Assembly: GCF_002007645.1 (NCBI RefSeq)
Contig: NZ_CP019791.1
Span: 620,001-684,000 of the forward strand
From: Anaerohalosphaera lusitana
GTDB lineage: Bacteria > Planctomycetota > Phycisphaerae > Sedimentisphaerales > Anaerohalosphaeraceae
Direction: 5' to 3'
Length of the DNA: 64,000 nt
In this document: positions 57,084 to 64,000 of the stretch, piece after piece
Layout of the letters: each line of letters opens with the position of its first letter
How positions within the stretch are numbered: position 1 is the stretch's first letter
Program-made: the position numbers and the translations under genes
The notes under the pieces: model-generated
The model's database searches: none
Seen by the model: the letters and a program-made list of their open reading frames with translations, nothing else
Told to the model about the DNA's origin: nothing

Positions 57084-58034
57084 ATGAACCTGAGGAATTG
57101 TCTGCTCGCACTCGTACTCGCACTCATCCTGCCCACTCTCACCGCCTGCACCGAGGCCCCCATCACCGGGCGCAGCCAGTTCATCATGGTCTCAGACGCT
57201 TCCATGCTCTCCGCCAGCCAGGAATCATACGCCGAGTTCCTCGAAACTAATGAACTCAGTGACAACACCGAACAGACCGCCGTCGTAAAACGGATCGGCA
57301 AAGACATCCAGAACGCAGTCGAAACCTGGGCTCAGGACACCGGCCAAACGGACCTGCTCGAAAACTACGAATGGGAATTCAACCTCGTCCAAAGCGACCA
57401 GGTGAACGCATGGTGCATGCCCGGCGGTAAGATCGTCGTCTACACCGGCATGTTCCCCGTCGCCGAAACCGAAGCCGGCCTGGCAACCATCATGGGCCAC
57501 GAAGTCGCCCACGCCATCGCACGTCACGGTGCCGAACAGGTCACTTCCAATATGGTCGTCGGCGCAGGCGGTGCACTCCTCGCCGCTGCATTCAATGACG
57601 ACGAACCCGGCGACCCCAACAGCACCGACGGCGGCTACTCCGACGAGCAGATCGCCATGATCTCCTACGGCATCCTGACACAGGTCGGACTCCTCCTGCC
57701 CCACAGCCGAACTCAGGAACGCGAAGCCGACCACCTCGGCCTCATCTACATGGCGATGGCCGGCTACAACCCCGAAAAGGCTCCCGAACTCTGGCAGCGA
57801 ATGGCAGACCGCGGCAAATCCTCCTCCGGCCTGCTAAAATCCTTCGAGACCATCCTCTCCACGCACCCCACCAATGAAGAGCGCATAATAAACCTCCGCG
57901 ACCTCGCCCCCGACGCAATGCGTTATTACCGAAACGCACCCACCCGGCACGAAGACAAAAAACTCCCCCTGACACCAGAACAGACGGCAGAAACAGAACC
58001 CGCAGACGCACAAACCCCCGAACCGCAAACCTGA
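57084..58034 (+). CDS. M48 family metalloprotease, lipoprotein
   Basis: Membrane-tethered zinc protease of the BepA/LoiP type, used in envelope protein quality control. Lipobox LTAC gives Cys22. The zinc motif is GHEVAHAIARH (His139, Glu140, His143) with the third ligand in EREADHLGLIYM. The C-terminal tail is Pro/Glu-rich. The ATG at 57084 is chosen over an upstream TTG because GGAG lies 9 bases before it. Its 316 residues match single-domain members lacking TPR repeats. Confidence 0.93.
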   Translation: MNLRNCLLALVLALILPTLTACTEAPITGRSQFIMVSDASMLSASQESYAEFLETNELSDNTEQTAVVKRIGKDIQNAVETWAQDTGQTDLLENYEWEFNLVQSDQVNAWCMPGGKIVVYTGMFPVAETEAGLATIMGHEVAHAIARHGAEQVTSNMVVGAGGALLAAAFNDDEPGDPNSTDGGYSDEQIAMISYGILTQVGLLLPHSRTQEREADHLGLIYMAMAGYNPEKAPELWQRMADRGKSSSGLLKSFETILSTHPTNEERIINLRDLAPDAMRYYRNAPTRHEDKKLPLTPEQTAETEPADAQTPEPQT

Positions 58035-58086
58035 TCCTCTACCCGCGGTAGCATCCGTCTGCGAGTACGCATGACTGGATCGGCCC

Positions 58087-58926
58087 CTACAGCTCCGTCA
58101 CGTTCTTCGACCGCGGATCATCAATCGTCTCCGGCCCGTTCGTCAGATTCCCCGCAACCGCAATATCGCGAAAATCCTTCATCGGATCGTATAGCTCGAT
58201 ATCCGTATTCACCTCATTGATCATCATCTGATCACGGTGCCACTCCAGCTCCTTCACGATCTTCCCGTCCGGCCTAATAAAACACGATGGATACGGACTG
58301 TACCACGCACTGCTGTTGTTCATGCTGATCCAGAAAAAGTTCGTCGCCGCTCGGCACTGCATCGTCTGCCGCATAATATCCGTATGCACACTCGGACCCT
58401 TCTGCCGCGCATTGTAAAACGACTGTATCACGAACTGCACGCCCCTCTTGTAAAGGTCCCGGTAAATCTCCGGAAACCGCAGATCAAAACATATCAGCAG
58501 CGCACACGTCACGCCTTTGAGCTCAAACGTAACCGCCCGATCCCCCGGAGTATAGAACGGCAGCTCGATCTCCGTACAGAACCGCTTGTCATACCTGTCG
58601 TGAATCTTCCCGTCCGGCCCGATCAGATACATACAATTGTGCGGCTTGTTCCCCGCGCTCAGCTCATGCATGCTCCCAAGCGCCACCCACACCTGCTTCT
58701 CCTTCGCAAGCTCCATGATCGCCCGCGTCCGGTCCCGAAGATGCTCCCAGTCAAACCCCTCCAGCGTCTCATGATCCACCCCCGCATACCCGCTCAGACA
58801 GCACTCACTAAGATGCACCAGGTCCGCACCCTCTTCCCCCGCCTGCCGAACAAAACTCTCGATATGCCCCGCATTATGATCCACATCCCCAGTAACCGCA
58901 AACTGACACGTCGCTATCTTAAGCAT
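58087..58926 (-). CDS. Carbon-nitrogen hydrolase (nitrilase superfamily)
   Basis: Cytoplasmic amidase-type enzyme with the Glu-Lys-Cys triad: Glu41 in HLSECCLSGY, Lys114 in RYDKRF and Cys146 in LICFDLRFPE. The 279 residues are typical of stand-alone members. AGAGGG precedes the ATG. Neighbours give no clue; candidate substrates include omega-amides and carbamoyl compounds. Confidence 0.92.
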   Translation of the reverse strand: MLKIATCQFAVTGDVDHNAGHIESFVRQAGEEGADLVHLSECCLSGYAGVDHETLEGFDWEHLRDRTRAIMELAKEKQVWVALGSMHELSAGNKPHNCMYLIGPDGKIHDRYDKRFCTEIELPFYTPGDRAVTFELKGVTCALLICFDLRFPEIYRDLYKRGVQFVIQSFYNARQKGPSVHTDIMRQTMQCRAATNFFWISMNNSSAWYSPYPSCFIRPDGKIVKELEWHRDQMMINEVNTDIELYDPMKDFRDIAVAGNLTNGPETIDDPRSKNVTEL

Positions 58927-59051
58927 AGACCCTCTGTATTAAATTCAACCTTATAAGTTGCTGTACTGCTTTTGTTAAATATATCTTCCCATCCAGTCTA
59001 GCAACCCTTACCCGTCGATACAATGACAAATTTCCAAACGGTCCGCGCATC

Positions 59052-59081
59052 AAAAAAGGGCGATCCCAATGACCGCCCTTT
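59052..59081 (-). terminator. Intrinsic terminator of the PEP-CTERM gene
   Basis: AAAGGGCG and CGCCCTTT with inner pairs form a stem; on the minus strand it runs into TTTTTTG, 28 bases past the stop. Confidence 0.85.
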
Positions 59082-59109
59082 ATAAATCTGAAGTTCTATA
59101 TCACAAACT

Positions 59110-59877
59110 TTACCTGCGTCTGCGTCTCAAAACGCCCAGCAGTCCAAGCCCAAGCATCGAAACAGTTGCAGGCTCAGGAACCGTCGTCGCGGTCACATCC
59201 ATTTCGAAACCGCCGCTTGCGTCCCACATCATCTGACTGACAGGCGTATAGATATCAGCATCAGAACTGGTCGTACCGTAAACACTATAAATCCCCGCAT
59301 CCAGTCTGACAGTAACGTCAAGATTACTGTACTGACTTGTCAGCGATATAATATTTTGGTTCGCTGAATCACGAAGGTAAAGGCTTGAAGAAGCTGAAAT
59401 CTCAAAATTCGAGTTGCTGAAGTCGTTAAATGCAGTAATCGCCAGATCGGACTCTTCCGTCAGTTCGAAAAGAAATGTTATCTGAGCGCTGGCCGAAGCA
59501 TTCCCTGGCCCGGTGGTAATGCCTGCATGGCTGTTGCCCATCAGAGAAAAGCTGTTGTCGCCCACCGTCAGAGAAACGTCACCCATCGCATCGCCCATCG
59601 GACCACCCTCGACGGTCCACATCCCAGGGTCGCCAGGGTCGCCGGGATCGCCGGGATCGCCGGGATCATCTATTGTCCCCATAGAAGTGGCGAATGAAGA
59701 GGTCGAACCGCCGCTCGGAGAAACAGTCGCTGAATCAGAAAAAAAGTCCGACGAACCGCCGTTGACATAGGCATCTGCCGAAGAGGACGTGTTGCCGCTT
59801 ATCACAACCAGATCTGCGGATGCTGAACCCGCTGCCGCAAGACACACTGCTGCCACTAAACACACAAAAATTCTCAT
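59110..59877 (-). CDS. PEP-CTERM sorting-domain surface protein
   Basis: A 255-residue exported protein with a signal peptide (1-22) and the C-terminal PEP-CTERM signal VPEPATVSMLGLGLLGVLRRRRR region: VPEP motif, hydrophobic helix and arginine tail, recognised by an exosortase. The middle is Ser-, Gly- and Asn-rich and low in Lys, as in matrix-associated proteins. Residues about 72-86 are a GDP/DPG tandem repeat encoded by 9-base units. AGGAGC precedes the ATG at 59877; an in-frame ATG at 59952 lacks a site. Function unknown; probably surface or biofilm matrix. Confidence 0.92.
   Translation of the reverse strand: MRIFVCLVAAVCLAAAGSASADLVVISGNTSSSADAYVNGGSSDFFSDSATVSPSGGSTSSFATSMGTIDDPGDPGDPGDPGDPGMWTVEGGPMGDAMGDVSLTVGDNSFSLMGNSHAGITTGPGNASASAQITFLFELTEESDLAITAFNDFSNSNFEISASSSLYLRDSANQNIISLTSQYSNLDVTVRLDAGIYSVYGTTSSDADIYTPVSQMMWDASGGFEMDVTATTVPEPATVSMLGLGLLGVLRRRRR
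59624..59668 (-). repeat. Five tandem 9-base units encoding Gly-Asp-Pro
   Basis: Five consecutive copies of CC(A/G)GG(T/A)TC(G/A) inside the PEP-CTERM gene. Two share one variant and three the other. Copy-number change would keep the reading frame. Confidence 0.9.
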
Positions 59878-60002
59878 CACCTTGCTCCTGAAAAATGGGT
59901 TATAAAGGTTCCACCTGCGTTGATTTGCGAAAAAAGCCTCCTTGCAAGACACGTATTATACAATGAAGGCCTATCAATGTCAACAAAAAAGAATCCTCAT
60001 TC

Positions 60003-61010
60003 TTACACCAGCCCCATCGCCTCATCGAAACCGCATACGATGTTCATGTTCTGCACCGCCTGCCCGCTCGCGCCCTTGACCAGATTGTCGATCACCGAAA
60101 AGCACACGATCTTGCCCTTCACAGCCGTCGCGAAAACCTGGCAGTAATTCGTCCCCGCCACATTCTTCACAGCCGGCGGCTGCCCCAGCACGCTCACGAA
60201 CCGCTCCCGCTTATAGAACGCCCGGTAAATATCCGCCAGATCGTCATTGCTCAACTCCCGCGTCGGATCACAGTAAACCGTCGACAGGATCCCCCGGTCA
60301 AACGCCCCGATATGCGGCTGGAACAGCAGCTCCACATCCGTCCCCGCCACCTCGCTCGCGATCTGCTCCATCTCCGGCATATGTCGATGCGTCCCCACCC
60401 CGTACGGCACCAGATTCTCATTCAGATTCGGATAATGACACAGCTTCGACGGCTTCTTACCGGCCCCGCTCGCACCCGAAACCGAATTCACCGCCATCCC
60501 GCTCGTCTCGATATACCCGTTCTTCAGCAGCGGCGCAACCGCTAGCATCGCCCCCGTCGGATAACACCCCGGATTTGCCACCAACTGAGCGCCTTCTATC
60601 TTGCTCCTGAACAGTTCGGGCAGCCCGAACGCCGCCTTCGCCACATTCGCCCGATCCGTATGCTCCACCTTGTAAAACTTCTCATACGCCTCCAGATCCC
60701 GCAGCCGATAATCCGCACTGAAATCCACCACCTTCAACCCCATATCCAGCATCTTCGGCACATATCCCATCGCTACCTTGTGCGGAAGACAGCACAGCAC
60801 CACGTCCGCCACCTCCCCCAGCTTATTAAAGTCCAGATGTTCCACCTCCAGCTCGCACCGCCCCCGCAGCCGCCCGAATATCTCGTCCACCCTCCCCGTC
60901 TCCGTCATCGCGCTCAGATACGTCACCTCCGCCTGCTCATGCCGCAAAAGTATCTCGATCGACTCAACACCCGTATATCCGCTAGCACCAACTATCGCAA
61001 CACGTACCAT
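60003..61010 (-). CDS. argC: N-acetyl-gamma-glutamyl-phosphate reductase
   Basis: Third step of arginine synthesis, NADPH reduction of N-acetylglutamyl phosphate. The Rossmann motif GASGYTGVE is at 8-16, the catalytic Cys149 sits in NPGCYPTGA, and the His in PHIGAFDRGI is conserved. 335 residues, family-typical. AAAGG precedes the ATG. Other arg genes are not present. Confidence 0.96.
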   Translation of the reverse strand: MVRVAIVGASGYTGVESIEILLRHEQAEVTYLSAMTETGRVDEIFGRLRGRCELEVEHLDFNKLGEVADVVLCCLPHKVAMGYVPKMLDMGLKVVDFSADYRLRDLEAYEKFYKVEHTDRANVAKAAFGLPELFRSKIEGAQLVANPGCYPTGAMLAVAPLLKNGYIETSGMAVNSVSGASGAGKKPSKLCHYPNLNENLVPYGVGTHRHMPEMEQIASEVAGTDVELLFQPHIGAFDRGILSTVYCDPTRELSNDDLADIYRAFYKRERFVSVLGQPPAVKNVAGTNYCQVFATAVKGKIVCFSVIDNLVKGASGQAVQNMNIVCGFDEAMGLV

Positions 61011-61092
61011 CTGGCTCGCCTTTCAAACTGTATCCCGTGTACTCTCTTCACCGGCAGGGCGATCACATCTAATGAGCCCCGTATGTGAACAT

Positions 61093-61131
61093 AAAAAAAT
61101 GGCCGCCGGAGCAACCTCCAGGCGACCATTG
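61093..61131 (-). terminator. Intrinsic terminator of the rplM-rpsI operon
   Basis: AATGGTCGCCTGGAGG and its partner CTCCGGCGGCCATT form a long stem on the minus strand, followed by seven T, about 26 bases past the rpsI stop. Confidence 0.9.
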
Positions 61132-61156
61132 TAATACCAAATCTGCTTTTTGCAAA

Positions 61157-61663
61157 TTAACGCTTCGAGAACTGGAAGCTCCGGCGTGCACCAACCTGAC
61201 CAGGCTTCTTACGTTCAACCATACGGCTGTCACGTGTAAGGTGTCCGCCGTCACGCAGAACAGGCAAAAGCCCATCATCATAAGTTGCCAGCGCTCTTGC
61301 AATACCAAGACGAACCGCACCGGACTGACCCGTCGTGCCGCCGCCCTTGACGTTTACGAACACGTCAAAAGACTTCTCGCCCTTAGCAGCCTGCAAAGGT
61401 GCAAGAACCAGCTCCTGGTCCTTCTTGAGTCTGAAGTATTCTATCAGCTCTTTGCCGTTGATCTCGAGCTTGCCGCTGCCCGGCTTGACCCGTACTCTGG
61501 CAACACTGCTCTTACGTCTGCCCGTGCCCCAATAAAAACCACCCTGGTCTGGGCCGGTCTTCTTCTGTTTCTTCTCTTCAGTGGCTTCCTTCTTGTCAAG
61601 TCCAAGATTCTCTGCCACGATTGCCGGATCTATCAGCGGACTGCCGTTTGTGTTTTCAGCCAT
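61157..61663 (-). CDS. rpsI: 30S ribosomal protein S9
   Basis: Small-subunit protein whose basic tail reaches the P site. The conserved part starts at YWGTGRRKSSVARVRV and ends RSFQFSKR, with GGGTTGQSGAVRLGIARAL in between. An N-terminal extension of about 42 residues, charged and Lys/Glu-rich, makes it 168 residues rather than the usual 130 or so. It is 19 bases downstream of rplM. Confidence 0.97.
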   Translation of the reverse strand: MAENTNGSPLIDPAIVAENLGLDKKEATEEKKQKKTGPDQGGFYWGTGRRKSSVARVRVKPGSGKLEINGKELIEYFRLKKDQELVLAPLQAAKGEKSFDVFVNVKGGGTTGQSGAVRLGIARALATYDDGLLPVLRDGGHLTRDSRMVERKKPGQVGARRSFQFSKR

Positions 61664-61682
61664 ATCTCTACTCTTTTACAAC

Positions 61683-62111
61683 CTATAGTTCAATCTTTTC
61701 GGGTTTCTGTGCCGAATGATTATGCTCAGGACCAGCGTATACCTTCAGCTTGTCCAGCATTTCCTTGCCCAGCCTGTTCTTAGGAAGCATCAGGCGTATT
61801 GCATTCGTCAGGATCCGCTCGGGATGCCGTTCGAGTACCTCAGCATAGCTCGATACCTTACGCCCGCCGGGATAACCGCTGAAGCGGTCGTATTCCTTTT
61901 TCAACTCCTTGTTGCCGGTGACTTTCACCTTCTCGGCGTTCACGATGACTACATAATCACCAGTGTCAACATTCGGAGTATACGTGGGCTTCGTCTTACC
62001 CATCAGTATCATCGCAACCTTGGATGCCAGACGCCCGAGGATCTGCCCCTCAGCGTCGACCAGCTTCCAGCTACGAGCAACTTCTTCTTTTTTCGCTACG
62101 TACGACTTCAT
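61683..62111 (-). CDS. rplM: 50S ribosomal protein L13
   Basis: Early-assembly large-subunit protein. The 142-residue product shows [28 protein letters not shown] and the RIMLP-like [19 protein letters not shown] motif with a terminal [14 protein letters not shown] precedes the ATG. It is the first gene of rplM-rpsI, behind a strong promoter. Confidence 0.97.
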   Translation of the reverse strand: MKSYVAKKEEVARSWKLVDAEGQILGRLASKVAMILMGKTKPTYTPNVDTGDYVVIVNAEKVKVTGNKELKKEYDRFSGYPGGRKVSSYAEVLERHPERILTNAIRLMLPKNRLGKEMLDKLKVYAGPEHNHSAQKPEKIEL

Positions 62112-62152
62112 TGTACAAAGTACTCCACACTTTTATTTTTAGAAAGCGCGAT

Positions 62153-62180
62153 ATTATAGTCGCCAAAAACGCAATGTCAA
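62153..62180 (-). promoter_or_regulatory. Sigma-70 promoter of rplM-rpsI
   Basis: On the minus strand TTGACA and TATAAT, both perfect consensus, are separated by 16 bases; the predicted start is about 35 bases before the rplM ATG. The rest of 62112-62466 holds no gene. Confidence 0.85.
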
Positions 62181-62411
62181 TGCTTTTTCAGCGCAAAAAT
62201 ACAAAACACCCCATCCGTGCGGCCTGAATCCCAAAAACAGGGTCCATTCCTTGTAAATACCTGTTTTTATCGTCCCGGCAGGGCGATTTACACCCGCCAA
62301 AACCATTGTAGGGCCGTCATAATTACCAGACCCGCCCCCATTAGTCAACCCAAATGTCCGCTTTTCCTCCTCCCCGACTAGAAATTATCACGTAATTTGC
62401 TTCCGCGCACT

Positions 62412-62442
62412 AAAAAAGGCCACCCTTATAATAAGGATGGCC
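62412..62442 (-). terminator. Intrinsic terminator of the ribonucleotide reductase gene
   Basis: GGCCATCCTTA and TAAGGGTGGCC form a stem with a TTA loop, followed by six T on the minus strand. Confidence 0.9.
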
Positions 62443-62466
62443 CTGAAAGTCTAGTCAAACTGTCTG

Positions 62467-64000
62467 TTAACTGCAGCCCATGCTGTTGCCGCAGTTGAAG
62501 CACTTATAACACGTGCCGTTACGAACCGTAAGCGATCCGCAAACATCACAAGCTGGCGCATCGTCCTGGAAATGCTCGAACTGGCTGTTAAACTGCTGCA
62601 TCACACCAGCCTCGCCGTCGCCGTTTCCGTCCTTGACCACCGTACTCACTGCAGCCACCGCCTTGTCAGCGATCGAATCGGTGAACCTCGGACCCTCAGG
62701 CTTCACACCCTTGCCGTCCTTGTCCCTGGGCTCGGCAGGCTTTTTCGCCTTCTCGGACCCGCCGTCCTTCTTGATGGCCTTAGCCTCATCGATCTTCTTC
62801 GCCAGATCCTTCGTCTTCTCCACTATCTGCTTGGCGGTGGCGCCTTCTTTTTTTGCTGACTTACTCTGCTTCGGTCGGTTAGGCGTGTTCTTCTCGGCAT
62901 AACCCGGAATGAACTGACAGCCCAGCCAGCAGAATATATAGTCGATCAGACTCTTCGCGAACGGAATATCACGGTTCGACGTCATACCCGCAGGCTCGAA
63001 CCTCGCATGCCTGAACTTGTCCACCAGCGTCACTAGCGGCACACCATACTGCAGCGACATCGAAACACAAGTCCCGATCACGTCCATCAGTCCCCCAACG
63101 GTGCTGCCTTCCTTGGCCATTGTGATAAACAACTCACCGGGCTGTCCGTCCTCATATAGCCCCACCGTAAGATAACCTTCATGGCCCGCAACGCTGAACT
63201 TGTGCGTCAAACTCTGACGCGTCTCAGGCAGTCGCCTTCTGTAAGGCTTCGCCACCGGAGCCTCTTCCGCCACGGCCTTCTTTTCCTTCTTCTTGCTCTT
63301 GTCGTCCGTATTAACCGGCTGCATCCGCTTACTGCCGTCACGATAGATCGCAACCGCCTTGAGCCCCAGCTTCCAGCCTTCCATGTACGCTTCCATGATC
63401 TGCTCGGTCGTGCTCTCGTGCGGCATATTGATCGTCTTGCTTATCGCACCGCTGATGAACGGCTGAACCGCCGCCATCATCCGCAGATGTGCAAGATAAT
63501 GGATATAACGCTTACCCTTGCGAGCCTGGAACGCACAGTCGAACACCGGCAGATGCTCTTCGTTGAGCACATCCGACGTCTCGATCGTATCGTCCTGATC
63601 GATCGTATCGCAGATCTTCTTGATCTCCTCGGCACTGTACCCCAGCGCCTCCAGCGCCATCGGCACCGTCCTGTTCACGATCTTGAACATTCCGCCGCCC
63701 GCCAGCAGCTTATACTTCACCAGCGCGATGTCCGGCTCAACACCAGTCGTATCGCAGTCCATCATGAACCCGATCGTACCCGTCGGCGCCAGAACCGTCG
63801 CCTGTGCATTGCGGAAACCGTACTTGCTCCCCGCCGAGATAGCATCGTCCCACGCATCCTTCGCCGCGTTGACCAGGTACTCCGGACAGTGCACCGTCGG
63901 GATGTTATACGCCCGCTCGCGGTGCATCCCGATAACCTTCAGCATCGGGTCCTTGTTCTTTTCGTACTCATCGAACGCACCCTTGATTCCCGCCAGCTCA
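62467..64000 (-). CDS. nrdJ: Adenosylcobalamin-dependent (class II) ribonucleotide reductase, C-terminal part
   Basis: Makes deoxyribonucleotides using coenzyme B12, so needs no oxygen. The visible 511 residues are the C-terminal part; the frame is open to the window edge (upstream residues FDEYEKNKDPML). The barrel motif APTGTIGFMMDCDTTGVEPD and MAAVQPFISGAISKTINMP fit the NrdJ family. A long Lys-rich linker (about residues 360-430 of the visible part) leads to a zinc-ribbon-like tail CDVCGSLTVRNGTCYKC then FNCGNSMGCS, carrying redox-active cysteines. The 5' end is missing. Confidence 0.93.
   Translation of the reverse strand, partial: ELAGIKGAFDEYEKNKDPMLKVIGMHRERAYNIPTVHCPEYLVNAAKDAWDDAISAGSKYGFRNAQATVLAPTGTIGFMMDCDTTGVEPDIALVKYKLLAGGGMFKIVNRTVPMALEALGYSAEEIKKICDTIDQDDTIETSDVLNEEHLPVFDCAFQARKGKRYIHYLAHLRMMAAVQPFISGAISKTINMPHESTTEQIMEAYMEGWKLGLKAVAIYRDGSKRMQPVNTDDKSKKKEKKAVAEEAPVAKPYRRRLPETRQSLTHKFSVAGHEGYLTVGLYEDGQPGELFITMAKEGSTVGGLMDVIGTCVSMSLQYGVPLVTLVDKFRHARFEPAGMTSNRDIPFAKSLIDYIFCWLGCQFIPGYAEKNTPNRPKQSKSAKKEGATAKQIVEKTKDLAKKIDEAKAIKKDGGSEKAKKPAEPRDKDGKGVKPEGPRFTDSIADKAVAAVSTVVKDGNGDGEAGVMQQFNSQFEHFQDDAPACDVCGSLTVRNGTCYKCFNCGNSMGCS

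Noticed and set aside
59624-59668. Short tandem repeats as a possible CRISPR array
   Set aside because: Units are nine bases with no spacers and encode Gly-Asp-Pro in frame; no cas genes are present.

Overview
The window looks like chromosome from a member of the Planctomycetota, most likely class Phycisphaerae. The signs are a PEP-CTERM surface protein, two Tat-exported Gfo/Idh/MocA oxidoreductases, a two-domain DUF1080 protein, a formylglycine sulfatase, GH95 and GH78 glycosidases, a PL8-type lyase, a sigma-70 factor with extra helix-turn-helix domains, and a B12-dependent ribonucleotide reductase. The affiliation is inference; no rRNA gene is present. Most genes are GC-rich. The two Rhs tips with their partner genes are visibly AT-richer.

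Layout. 1-10 kb: a GAF-PP2C phosphatase (partial), acylphosphatase, a glyoxalase II-like hydrolase, then a minus-strand carbohydrate operon (aldo/keto reductase, PL8 lyase, DUF1080, Gfo/Idh), a single-domain response regulator and a lipoprotein MsrA. 10-20 kb: thiS-thiG-thiH behind a TPP riboswitch and attenuator, rpoN, recR, dnaX, a second sugar oxidoreductase with a TIM-barrel partner, the SRP RNA gene and a ferredoxin. 20-27 kb: pruA and a GH95 fucosidase gene hit by two insertion sequences. An ISKra4-type element splits the pruA terminator and an IS630-type element splits the fucosidase gene; both have clear ends and target duplications. 27-34 kb: an AEC transporter, alkaline phosphatase, and an array of three truncated Rhs (YD-repeat) core fragments, two of them carrying different C-terminal tips followed by candidate partner genes. 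34-43 kb: clpB behind a near-perfect sigma-54 promoter, a two-polypeptide Fix/ETF system (fused EtfB-EtfA plus an ETF:quinone oxidoreductase with ferredoxin domain), an orphan corrinoid protein and the multi-HTH sigma factor. 43-52 kb: a minus-strand operon for a sulfated, deoxyhexose-rich glycan (flavin reductase, sulfatase, GH95, GH78). 52-64 kb: proC, wrbA, gamma-glutamyltransferase, a chorismatase-like Rid protein, an M48 lipoprotein protease, a nitrilase-family hydrolase, the PEP-CTERM protein, argC, rplM-rpsI and the 3' part of a class II ribonucleotide reductase.

How the genes work together. Two themes stand out. The first is polysaccharide use: exported lyases and hydrolases plus a 3-keto-glycoside style set (Gfo/Idh and DUF1080) on one side of the window and a sulfatase/fucosidase/rhamnosidase set on the other. 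The second is genome plasticity between 21 and 34 kb, with recent IS insertions that leave exactly restorable targets and a compact Rhs tip array. The strongest candidates for new biology are the Rhs array, the sigma-54 promoter at clpB, the two-polypeptide Fix complex and the sigma factor with three N-terminal DNA-binding-like segments.
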